Shown in pieces: positions 28,079 to 35,747 of a stretch of DNA of 64,000 bases. The translations under genes and the position numbers were made by a program. Each line of letters opens with the position of its first letter. The stretch's first letter is position 1. Origin of the DNA: Alloscardovia theropitheci. GTDB taxonomy: Bacteria > Actinomycetota > Actinomycetes > Actinomycetales > Bifidobacteriaceae. The notes under the pieces were generated by a model. It did not search any database. It had not been told where the DNA came from and saw only the letters and a program-made list of their open reading frames with translations. The DNA is taken from the NCBI RefSeq assembly GCF_004332295.1, contig NZ_RXLP01000004.1, forward strand, positions 1 to 64,000, given 5' to 3'.

Positions 28079-29014
28079 ATGCGACAACTCATTGAAGCAA
28101 TTACCCGTACCTCAAATCCAAGTGTTGTAGGACTTGATCCTAAGCCATCACTTCTTCCAAAAATTCTTCTTCGCAATGCGAAGAGCCCGCAGGATGTAGC
28201 CCAAGCGTATTTTTCTTTTAACACGGCGATTATTGATGCAGTCTACGATATCGTTCCTGCTGTGAAGCCGCAGATCGCGATGTATGAGTCATGGGGCGAA
28301 GCTGGTATTAATGCTTATACTCGAACGAATGAGTATGCGCGTTCACGTGGGCTTTATGTGCTGGGCGATATCAAGCGCGGAGATATAGGGAGCACCGCTC
28401 AAGCGTATGCGTCGCATCTCAATGGAACACCGAAAATTGAAGGTATGGAACCTGTAGATGTGTGGCATGAAGATGCTGTTACCGTTAATCCTTATCTTGG
28501 AATTGATGGCATTGAGCCTTTCATTGAAGCCGCACAAGAATGTGATAAAGATATTTTTGTGCTTGCTAAGACGAGCAATCCAAGCTCAGCAGACTTACAA
28601 GATCTCACTATCGCTAACACGAACTTGACGCTTTCCGAACATGTAGCTCTCTTACTCGAACAATGGGGAGAGACAACTCGAGACTCTCAGTATGGATACT
28701 CTCGAGTTGGCGCGGTTGTGGGAGCAACGCATCCAGTTATCGGAGCCAAATTACGTGAACTCATGCCACATACTTTCTTTCTCGTTCCGGGATATGGTGC
28801 GCAAGGAGGAACAGCTCGCGATTTACGCGGTCTATTTGACAGTAATGGTATGGGTGCACTCGTAAATTCATCCCGTGGAATTATAGCTGCATGGCAAAAA
28901 GCTGAGGATATTCCTGAATTTAGCAGTACCGAGCAAGCATTAGATTTTGTTGCACATTATGCGCGTGAAGCAGCGCTCGCTATGAAAAACGATATTACCA
29001 ATGCCTTGTCTTAA
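28079..29014 (+). CDS. pyrF: Orotidine 5'-phosphate decarboxylase (type 2)
   Basis: A 311-residue TIM-barrel enzyme that makes UMP from OMP. The catalytic array is in LGDIKRGDIGSTAQAYA (DXKXXD), and VGLDPKP and FLVPGYGAQGGTARDL (phosphate binding) are present. Length (~310) and these motifs place it in the longer type 2 group used by actinobacteria. ATG with AAGGAA 8 nt upstream; 11 nt after pyrC. Confidence 0.97.
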   Translation: MRQLIEAITRTSNPSVVGLDPKPSLLPKILLRNAKSPQDVAQAYFSFNTAIIDAVYDIVPAVKPQIAMYESWGEAGINAYTRTNEYARSRGLYVLGDIKRGDIGSTAQAYASHLNGTPKIEGMEPVDVWHEDAVTVNPYLGIDGIEPFIEAAQECDKDIFVLAKTSNPSSADLQDLTIANTNLTLSEHVALLLEQWGETTRDSQYGYSRVGAVVGATHPVIGAKLRELMPHTFFLVPGYGAQGGTARDLRGLFDSNGMGALVNSSRGIIAAWQKAEDIPEFSSTEQALDFVAHYAREAALAMKNDITNALS

Positions 29015-29027
29015 TTCAAGGAGAATA

Positions 29028-29861
29028 ATGCAATCCGAAACGATGAATACGACTTTTATAAAGACGAATCCAGAAGGTAAAAACTACCGACCATCAAGAC
29101 GAACAGTCGAAATTGTAGGACATGAGCTCTTAACACAGGATATCGTACGGTTAACTATTAGCGATGAGTACACCGCACAACAAGGTCAAGCAGGGCAATT
29201 CGTAAATCTCTACAGCAAAAATCCTTTGCAAATGTCACCTCGCCCGTTTGGTATTAGCGAAATTCACGGCGACAAAGTTAGCTTTATTTTCGCTGTAGTA
29301 GGACGTGGTACTGCAGAATTTCGAGATATGAGTGTGGGCGATAGAATTGATATCCTCGGTCCACTTGGAAAACCGTTCGATGTAAGCAAGACCGGCAGAT
29401 ATTTATTAGTTGCTGGTGGACTTGGCATTCCTCCAATTTTGCATGCCGCTCAGAAACTTTCTCAGCGAGATGACGCGCAAGTAACCACAATGTTTGGATA
29501 TCGAAATGAACATTTTGCCGATTCTTATGTAGATCAGTATTGTGATGATACAAGAAGTATTGATAACGCGCAGGGTAATGTTATCGATTTATTAAATACT
29601 TGGATACAAGAGAACGACGTAAAAGATCTCAAGAGTAGAGCAGAAGATATTCATATCCTGACATGCGGTCCTGAGCCAATGATGAAAGCTGTGGCTGCAT
29701 GGGCATGTGAACATAATATCGATACGCAATTAAGTCTCGAAGAGCGTATGGGCTGCGGATACGGAACTTGCGTAGTATGCATTACGCCAACAATTCACGG
29801 TAATCAGAAGGTATGCATTGAGGGGCCGGTATTTACTCGCGAAGAATTGGGGTGGAAATAG
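29028..29861 (+). CDS. pyrK: Dihydroorotate dehydrogenase electron transfer subunit
   Basis: A 277-residue FAD/[2Fe-2S] protein of the ferredoxin reductase fold. It passes electrons from PyrD's FMN to NAD+. The FAD-binding SPRPFGIS (RPxS-type), the NAD site LLVAGGLGIPPILHAA, and the iron-sulfur ligands in GCGYGTCVVC plus a last Cys in KVCIEGPVF are seen. ATG at 29028 has AAGGAG; an ATG upstream in the same frame does not. Its stop overlaps pyrD's GTG. Confidence 0.96.
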   Translation: MQSETMNTTFIKTNPEGKNYRPSRRTVEIVGHELLTQDIVRLTISDEYTAQQGQAGQFVNLYSKNPLQMSPRPFGISEIHGDKVSFIFAVVGRGTAEFRDMSVGDRIDILGPLGKPFDVSKTGRYLLVAGGLGIPPILHAAQKLSQRDDAQVTTMFGYRNEHFADSYVDQYCDDTRSIDNAQGNVIDLLNTWIQENDVKDLKSRAEDIHILTCGPEPMMKAVAAWACEHNIDTQLSLEERMGCGYGTCVVCITPTIHGNQKVCIEGPVFTREELGWK

Positions 29862-30802
29862 TGTTTGATGCAACGCAAGAATACACGTTTACGCATGGAA
29901 CGGTAGTTGCCGGAGTTCAATGGAAAAGTCCGATTGGTACGGCAGCTGGTACCTATAATCTTGATGCCTGCTCGGTTTATTACAATCCTGCGGCCCTTGG
30001 GTCAGTATGTACTAAAGGTGTCTCACCTGTGCCATGGGAGGGCAACCCTGCTCCACGTACTGCGGAAACGCCTGCTGGGACGGTTAATTCCGTAGGCTTG
30101 CAAAATCCTGGAGTAGACCATTATCTAGAAGATGATCTTCCTCGTCTTAAAGCTATGGGGACTACAGTTATATCGAATGTTGCCGGACATAGTGCTGAAG
30201 ACTTTGCATATGTAGTAGAAAAGCTCGCGAAGACAAATGTAGATATGCTTGAAATTAATGTGAGCTGTCCAAATGTTAAAGCGGGAACATCGTTTGCGAA
30301 AGACCCAGTGGCACTCGCGAGTCTTGTCCGTCAGCTTCGACCATTGACTGATAAGCCGATGATTTTTAAACTTTCGCCAAATGTCAGTGATATAGTTCCC
30401 GTTGCTCAAGCAGTAGTAGAATCTGGAGCAGATGCTGTTTCATTAATTAATACATTCGTAGGCATGCGAATCGATACTCGAACAGGTAAACCGATTCTTG
30501 CCAATGTAACGGGCGGCGTATCAGGACCAGCTATTCATCCTATGGCAGTTGGTATGGTCTATAAGATTCGTCAAGCTTTCCACGATTTCCCAATTATTGC
30601 AATGGGCGGAACCTCTAGCGGGGAAGATGCATTGGAGTTTCTTTATGCTGGTGCAAATGCTGTAGAAGTGGGATCTGCGGCTCTTGTCGATCCTGCTGCT
30701 CCCGTGCGTATTGCATGTGAACTGGAAAGTTTACTTGATGAGCGTCCTGAATTAAGTGAAGCCCTTTCCGTAGGCAAAAATTGGATTAATCGTAACGAAT
30801 AA
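29861..30802 (+). CDS. pyrD: Dihydroorotate dehydrogenase, class 1B catalytic subunit
   Basis: A 313-residue FMN TIM-barrel enzyme oxidising dihydroorotate to orotate. TAAGTYNLDA, LQNPGVDHYL, EINVSCPN (with active-site Cys) and MGGTSSGEDALEFLYAGA (FMN phosphate) are typical. The adjacent pyrK makes it the NAD+-dependent 1B type. GTG at 29861 with GGGGTGG upstream, overlapping the pyrK stop (TAGTG). Confidence 0.96.
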   Translation: MFDATQEYTFTHGTVVAGVQWKSPIGTAAGTYNLDACSVYYNPAALGSVCTKGVSPVPWEGNPAPRTAETPAGTVNSVGLQNPGVDHYLEDDLPRLKAMGTTVISNVAGHSAEDFAYVVEKLAKTNVDMLEINVSCPNVKAGTSFAKDPVALASLVRQLRPLTDKPMIFKLSPNVSDIVPVAQAVVESGADAVSLINTFVGMRIDTRTGKPILANVTGGVSGPAIHPMAVGMVYKIRQAFHDFPIIAMGGTSSGEDALEFLYAGANAVEVGSAALVDPAAPVRIACELESLLDERPELSEALSVGKNWINRNE

Positions 30803-30838
30803 TAAACGAGAATTTTGTATCAACTAAGGAGTTCTACG

Positions 30839-31525
30839 ATGTCTTTAACCCATGATTTTACAAAGTTTCTACTTGAGTGTGAAGCATTAAAATTTGGTAG
30901 CTTCACATTGAAATCGGGTCGTCAATCACCATACTTCATTAATGCAGGCTCATTTAATGATGGCACTCGCATATCTGCTCTTGGAAAGTTCTACGCTCAT
31001 ACTATTGTTGCTGCTCAAGAAGTCGGTAAGTTAGGGGACTTCGATACAGTTTTTGGACCTGCATATAAGGGGATTCCACTTGCTGTTACTACTTCAATGG
31101 CCTTAAGTGAAGAATCTGGCGTACCGATGGGGTATACCTTTGACCGTAAAGAGGTGAAGGACCACGGCGACGGTGGCATGTTCGTTGGCACTCAACTACG
31201 TGATGGAATGAAAGTTTTGCTCGTTGATGATGTTATGACAGCTGGGACTGCTGTTCGAGAAGTTGTTCCTAAGCTAAAGGCTGCTGCGGACGTAGAAATT
31301 GTCGGTCTTGTGCTTTCCGTCGATCGCATGGAGAAAACGAAAGACTCTGATAAGTCAGCGGTACAAGCTGTGGAAGAAGAATTTGGCTTCCCTGTGCTTT
31401 CAATCGCGAATATACACGATATCATCGAGGCCGCTCGTGAACTAAGAAACGATGATGGTAGTGCTCTCATAGATGAGGAACGGAACGCGCATATCGAAGA
31501 ATATTTTGCGAAGTACGGTGCATAA
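30839..31525 (+). CDS. pyrE: Orotate phosphoribosyltransferase
   Basis: A 228-residue enzyme forming OMP from orotate and PRPP. The PRPP loop [16 protein letters not shown] is at about residue 121, with [18 protein letters not shown] and [14 protein letters not shown] forming the catalytic loop. ATG at 30839 with AAGGAG. Last gene of the operon; the stem at 31555-31584 follows. Confidence 0.97.
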   Translation: MSLTHDFTKFLLECEALKFGSFTLKSGRQSPYFINAGSFNDGTRISALGKFYAHTIVAAQEVGKLGDFDTVFGPAYKGIPLAVTTSMALSEESGVPMGYTFDRKEVKDHGDGGMFVGTQLRDGMKVLLVDDVMTAGTAVREVVPKLKAAADVEIVGLVLSVDRMEKTKDSDKSAVQAVEEEFGFPVLSIANIHDIIEAARELRNDDGSALIDEERNAHIEEYFAKYGA

Positions 31526-31554
31526 ATAACTTCAGTATTATATCTAACTTTTGT

Positions 31555-31584
31555 GTGGTGAATATATTAATTTATATTCACCAC
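31555..31584. terminator. Hairpin at the end of the pyr operon
   Basis: 12-bp perfect stem (31555-31566 with 31573-31584), 6-nt loop; shared by the convergent unknown gene. Confidence 0.65.
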
Positions 31585-31589
31585 TTGGT

Positions 31590-32129
31590 TTATATGGCAC
31601 CATTTTCTGTGTATATGTATTTCCAAGTCTTGTTTTTCCCTTGTGAAACTAATGCGTAGTATCGCTTTCTCGATGAAGAACTTATACCGGTTGATGGTGA
31701 AGGAGAATAACGTTCGAATATAGAAATTGCTGCTATATTCTTGTCACCATATTGGTTAGCAGCTTTAGCTAGCTGATAGGTGTTTTCGTCGATATGCTCA
31801 ATTTGAGCAGTTCTTCTGTAATAGGCTATGTCACTTTGAGCTATGCTAGCGCTAAAGGATATGTCTACTTCAAAGTCTTGAGGTTGAAAACCGCTATGAT
31901 AAGGATCTCTTATTTCGGGTAAGGCATTGATTTGTTCACGAGTAAAATGCGATGATTCAGAAATGGATACATGAATCTCTGGTTTGGGAAAGGATAATTC
32001 ATAGGGGAAAAATAGACGTGCCAGAAGAAATAGCAAGTATATACATATACAGACAAGAACGCTAACGAAGATTTTCCTCGTTACGTTTAGCCAAGAACTC
32101 ACTTTTAATGAAAAGTAATGGTTGCTCAT
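31590..32129 (-). CDS. Unknown membrane-anchored protein
   Basis: A 179-residue protein with one N-terminal membrane helix (about residues 19-41, IFVSVLVCICIYLLFLLARLFF) and an exported polar domain of ~135 residues. No family is recognised. The domain ends SSSRKRYYALVSQGKNKTWK. The ATG at 32129 has GAGGA upstream. The frame stays open to an ATG at 32198, and that extension passes through eight Cs, so its frame depends on tract length. Confidence 0.65.
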   Translation of the reverse strand: MSNHYFSLKVSSWLNVTRKIFVSVLVCICIYLLFLLARLFFPYELSFPKPEIHVSISESSHFTREQINALPEIRDPYHSGFQPQDFEVDISFSASIAQSDIAYYRRTAQIEHIDENTYQLAKAANQYGDKNIAAISIFERYSPSPSTGISSSSRKRYYALVSQGKNKTWKYIYTENGAI

Positions 32130-32178
32130 AACAGTCCTCAACACTTTCGTTGTGCTAATAGCTAGTATGGTACAGCAT

Positions 32179-32186
32179 GGGGGGGG
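32179..32186. repeat. G8/C8 homopolymer at the 5' end of the unknown gene
   Basis: Eight consecutive G on the plus strand, within the in-frame extension MSVTPPPC of the minus-strand gene. Unusual in this AT-leaning sequence. Confidence 0.7.
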
Positions 32187-32378
32187 AGTAACACTCATAT
32201 ATGTGGTAGCGATAAATAGCTTCTATGAATAGTATGAAAACGTGGGAAATAGAAGACTATACATGCTTTATGCATCAATGATCATGAGAAAACTACTTTG
32301 TTTATAGGCTTAACTAGAGTAGTTTAAACGAATATTCAAAGGAAACATGAGTTTTTCTATCGAGAGAAGCGAACAATT

Positions 32379-32915
32379 ATGACAGACAATATAGTAGGGA
32401 TTCTGGTAGTTATTTTCATTGTTATCGATTTAGCAGTATCTGTTCCTTGGTTTATTATCATGCTAAATCGAACTAAGAAAAATAAGAAAATACTTGATGC
32501 ATCTCGTGATGAAAAAGCAATTGTGAAGGTTTTAAATCCTGAGGGGTTGAGAATAAACGATTTAATCTTTCGAAAGTACCCATATACTTTGGAAGTGGCC
32601 GATAATCAATCAGCGCAGGATAATTCTAACTCGGTTCTTACTGTTGCCCTGGATGAAGGAACATACTCAATAGTTGGGAATTTTACAACCCAAAAACAAG
32701 ACGATTCTGAGACGCCAGTTCGGGTCCTTGGTATGGGGATTGAATGTTCATTAGAAAAGGGGCACGAATATTGGACTGAATTATATCTTGAATCCACAAC
32801 AGAACGTCGCAAGAGGCATAACGATACTCGCGAAGTCATCGGCGTCGACGAGCTATCTTTCGAAATGAACGACAAGAACCTAACAGCTTATCTTATTATG
32901 TACAAGGAGAAATAA
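32379..32915 (+). CDS. Unknown protein with N-terminal membrane anchor
   Basis: A 178-residue protein with one membrane helix (residues about 6-28, VGILVVIFIVIDLAVSVPWF) followed by a Lys/Arg-rich stop (RTKKNKK), then a mostly beta domain of ~125 residues. That domain carries SIVGNFTTQKQDD and EYWTELYLESTTERR. No family recognised. ATG at 32379 with GAGAGAAG upstream. It is divergent from the other unknown anchored gene, with ~250 bp between them. Confidence 0.7.
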   Translation: MTDNIVGILVVIFIVIDLAVSVPWFIIMLNRTKKNKKILDASRDEKAIVKVLNPEGLRINDLIFRKYPYTLEVADNQSAQDNSNSVLTVALDEGTYSIVGNFTTQKQDDSETPVRVLGMGIECSLEKGHEYWTELYLESTTERRKRHNDTREVIGVDELSFEMNDKNLTAYLIMYKEK

Positions 32916-32944
32916 TTCCTCATTTATGTGGTCTAATAGGTTTT

Positions 32945-32985
32945 ATGTGATTTGGGGTATCTCATAGAGATACCCCAAATCACAT
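32945..32985. terminator. Long perfect hairpin between convergent genes
   Basis: 19-bp perfect stem (32945-32963 with 32967-32985), 3-nt loop, no U tract. Confidence 0.65.
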
Positions 32986-32996
32986 TCATAACGATA

Positions 32997-33923
32997 CTAA
33001 GCCTCAATCGTCGTATATCCGTGTTTAATAACGACTTCTTTCAGCTTCTCTAAGTAAGTTTGTGCAGCATGTGAAAGATTAGCACGTTCATTCGTAATCC
33101 AGCCGACGAGCATTTTCTCATCGGTATCGAGTGGGACGGTAACAATTTTTTCAGTGTTCAAATCTTCGTTGTCGATTCCTGAAGAAATTGTATAACCATT
33201 TAATCCAACGATGAAATTCAAATTAGTAGCACGGTCAGTTACATTAATTTGTTTGGAAGCATACTGTGGCCACATAGCTTCCTCAGCAAAGTAGAAGCTT
33301 CCTTCTTCACCCTGCTCGAATTGGATGAATGGGTATGGTTCCAAATCCTTCATGGTCAGACGTTCACGGGATGCAAGAGGATTTTCACGGGAAATAAAGA
33401 CATGCAAGTTAGCGTTGAAAAGTGGGTGGAATTCCAAGTGCTTTTCTCGCAGAAGTTTATTGATAACGTTTCGATTGAAATCTGAAGTATAGATAATACC
33501 AATCTCTGAACGCATGTTTGCGACAGATTCAATGATTTCGCGAGTACGATCTTCTCGAATCGAGAATTCATATTCATCTGAATCAGCGGAATTAATCATC
33601 TCGACAAAAGCTTCTACAGCAAACATATAATGCTGAGTAGATACCTGGCACAACTGCTTGCGTGGCTTTGTATGCTTATATCGCTGAGTCATAAGCTCAG
33701 TTTGATCGAGAATCTGACGAGCGTACTGTAAGAATTCCACGCCGTCAACGGTCAATGCAATACCTTGAGAAGAGCGAGTAAAAATTTCAATGCCCATCTC
33801 TTTTTCGAGATCTTTAACAGCAGAGCTTAAGGCTGGTTGTGAAATATACAATGCGTGAGATGCTTCATTCATCGATCCGCATTCGACGATTTTAACAATA
33901 TATTGAAGCTGTAAAAGAGTCAT
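32997..33923 (-). CDS. LysR-family transcriptional regulator
   Basis: A 308-residue regulator. The N-terminal winged helix carries EASHALYISQPALSSAVKDL (about 20-40) and GIEIFTRSSQGIALTVDG. The C-terminal two-lobed ligand domain (about 90-300) resembles the CysB/MleR-like substrate-binding fold. The target is not next to it: the ABC-F gene is upstream in the same direction. A regulator of the malate genes at 53.7 kb is one idea (MleR is a LysR protein), but nothing here proves it. Confidence 0.92.
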   Translation of the reverse strand: MTLLQLQYIVKIVECGSMNEASHALYISQPALSSAVKDLEKEMGIEIFTRSSQGIALTVDGVEFLQYARQILDQTELMTQRYKHTKPRKQLCQVSTQHYMFAVEAFVEMINSADSDEYEFSIREDRTREIIESVANMRSEIGIIYTSDFNRNVINKLLREKHLEFHPLFNANLHVFISRENPLASRERLTMKDLEPYPFIQFEQGEEGSFYFAEEAMWPQYASKQINVTDRATNLNFIVGLNGYTISSGIDNEDLNTEKIVTVPLDTDEKMLVGWITNERANLSHAAQTYLEKLKEVVIKHGYTTIEA

Positions 33924-33981
33924 AAGTAAAGGATACCAACCATTTCTTACAAGTAATCGCTATGATTATTTCAGTATGGTG

Positions 33982-35583
33982 TTACTCCAACGCTACCAAA
34001 TCCAAATACGAGTCATTCCACAAATCTTCATCACCATCAGGAAGAAGTAAAACTCGTTCAGGATTTAGCGCTTGGACTGCACCCTCATCGTGTGTAACAA
34101 GTACGATTGCGCCTTCGTATTTAGAAATTGCATTAAGAATTTCGTCACGCGACGCTGGATCGAGATTATTCGTAGGCTCATCAAGCAAAAGCACATTTGC
34201 CTTAGAAGATACAAGAGTTGCGAGCGCGAGTCTTGTCTTTTCGCCACCTGAAAGAACACGCGTAGGCTTATATACATCGTCGCCAGAGAATAAGAAGCTG
34301 CCTAAAATTGTGCGAATCTGAGTATCATCCAGTTCAGGAGCTACGTGCTGCATGTTTTCCAAAAGCGTCGCATCGTTGTCAAGAGTGTCATGCTCTTGAG
34401 CAAAATATCCGACTTTCGCACCATGCCCAAAAATGACTTCACCAGTATCTGGCTGATCCTGACCAGCGAGAATACGCAGGGTAGTAGTTTTACCAGCGCC
34501 GTTATATCCGAGAATTACCACGCGCGAGCCTTTATCCACAGCAAGATTAATCCCAGCAAAAACGATGTTAGAACCGAATGCTTTAGAAATATCCGTAGCT
34601 TGAATAGGAGTTCTACCACATGGAGCAGGAGTTGGGAAACGCAAATCCGCAACTTTTTCTTTCTTCTGCATCGGTTCGGTAGATTCCAAGAGCTTTTCTG
34701 CACGACGAATCATGTTTTGAGCTGCAACTGCTTTGGTAGCCTTAGCATGAAGACGAATACCTTGCTGCATTAATCTCTCAGCCTTCTTTTGAGCTACTTC
34801 GCGCTCGCGACGACGACGTTCTTCATCTACTGCTCTCTGCTTAAGATATGCTGCCCATCCAAGAGAGTACATATCAATTTGTGTACGTTGTGCATCCAAA
34901 TGCCATACCTTATTAACAGTTTCACCGAGAAGTTCGGTGGAGTGGGATATCACAAGGAATCCACCTGCATAGCTTTTAAGATATTTCTTAAGCCATTCAA
35001 TAGAGTCAGCATCAAGGTGGTTAGTAGGCTCATCAAGAATGAGTGTATCTGCATCTGAGAAGAGAATGCGTGCTAATTCAATTCGACGACGCTGCCCACC
35101 TGAAAGTGTGCCAAGCTGACGTGGAAGAACTTCCTGATCAATGCCTAAGCTTTCTGCCATAACGGTTGCATCTGATTGCGCTGAGTATCCATCGGCATTT
35201 TCAAAATCCTGCATAGCCTTGTCATAGCGGCGCATCGCTTTTTCCATGATGTCAGGATCTGGATTAGTCATATCGCGCTCAGCTTTACGGATACGACTGA
35301 CGATGGCAGCAATGTCACGTGCGGACATAATACGGTCTAAAGCTGTTTGCTCGGGGTCTGCCGCATGAGTGTCCTGAGGAAGATAGCCTAGCTTGCCCGA
35401 ATAGCTAACTTTTCCAGCAGATGGAAGCATATCCCCAGTAATAACACGTGTAAGAGTTGTCTTACCTGCACCATTACGACCAACCAAACCAATACGATCG
35501 CCCGCGGATACGTGAAAATCTGTAGGGGCAAGAAGCTGTCTTGCTCCAATACGAATTTCTAAGCCCTGTGCTGAAATTGCCAT
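33982..35583 (-). CDS. ABC-F family ATPase
   Basis: A 533-residue protein with two ATPase domains and no membrane part. Domain 1 has GRNGAGKTT, LSGGQRRRIE and LILDEPTNHLD; domain 2 has GYNGAGKTT, LSGGEKTRLA and LLLDEPTNNLD. The linker (about 230-300) is helical and Arg/Lys-rich (RRRREREVAQKKAERLMQ). Such proteins act on the ribosome at stalls or give drug resistance; the exact subfamily is not clear from sequence alone. Confidence 0.93.
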   Translation of the reverse strand: MAISAQGLEIRIGARQLLAPTDFHVSAGDRIGLVGRNGAGKTTLTRVITGDMLPSAGKVSYSGKLGYLPQDTHAADPEQTALDRIMSARDIAAIVSRIRKAERDMTNPDPDIMEKAMRRYDKAMQDFENADGYSAQSDATVMAESLGIDQEVLPRQLGTLSGGQRRRIELARILFSDADTLILDEPTNHLDADSIEWLKKYLKSYAGGFLVISHSTELLGETVNKVWHLDAQRTQIDMYSLGWAAYLKQRAVDEERRRREREVAQKKAERLMQQGIRLHAKATKAVAAQNMIRRAEKLLESTEPMQKKEKVADLRFPTPAPCGRTPIQATDISKAFGSNIVFAGINLAVDKGSRVVILGYNGAGKTTTLRILAGQDQPDTGEVIFGHGAKVGYFAQEHDTLDNDATLLENMQHVAPELDDTQIRTILGSFLFSGDDVYKPTRVLSGGEKTRLALATLVSSKANVLLLDEPTNNLDPASRDEILNAISKYEGAIVLVTHDEGAVQALNPERVLLLPDGDEDLWNDSYLDLVALE

Positions 35584-35680
35584 AAAACCTCACTTAAAAC
35601 TGATTCGATAGTAATAGAAACACACGAAAATGGTTAATCATTGTGAAATCTTTCATGAGAAATACTATTTCTACGCTATT

Positions 35681-35694
35681 CGAAAATTTGTTCG
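35681..35694. promoter_or_regulatory. LexA (SOS) box upstream of uvrA
   Basis: CGAAAATTTGTTCG matches the Gram-positive/actinobacterial LexA consensus CGAAC-N4-GTTCG at all but one base. The flanks extend it to a perfect 9-bp arm palindrome (35676-35684 with 35691-35699). It ends 53 nt before the uvrA start and overlaps a possible -35. Confidence 0.85.
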
Positions 35695-35747
35695 AATAGA
35701 TTGATACGATAGATTTTATAAAAATGAGCATGTAAAGAAGGAATACC

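Noticed and set aside
32997-33923. LysR regulator as the certain MleR regulator of the malate genes
   Set aside because: It lies 20 kb away and beside unrelated genes; only the family matches, so no link is claimed.
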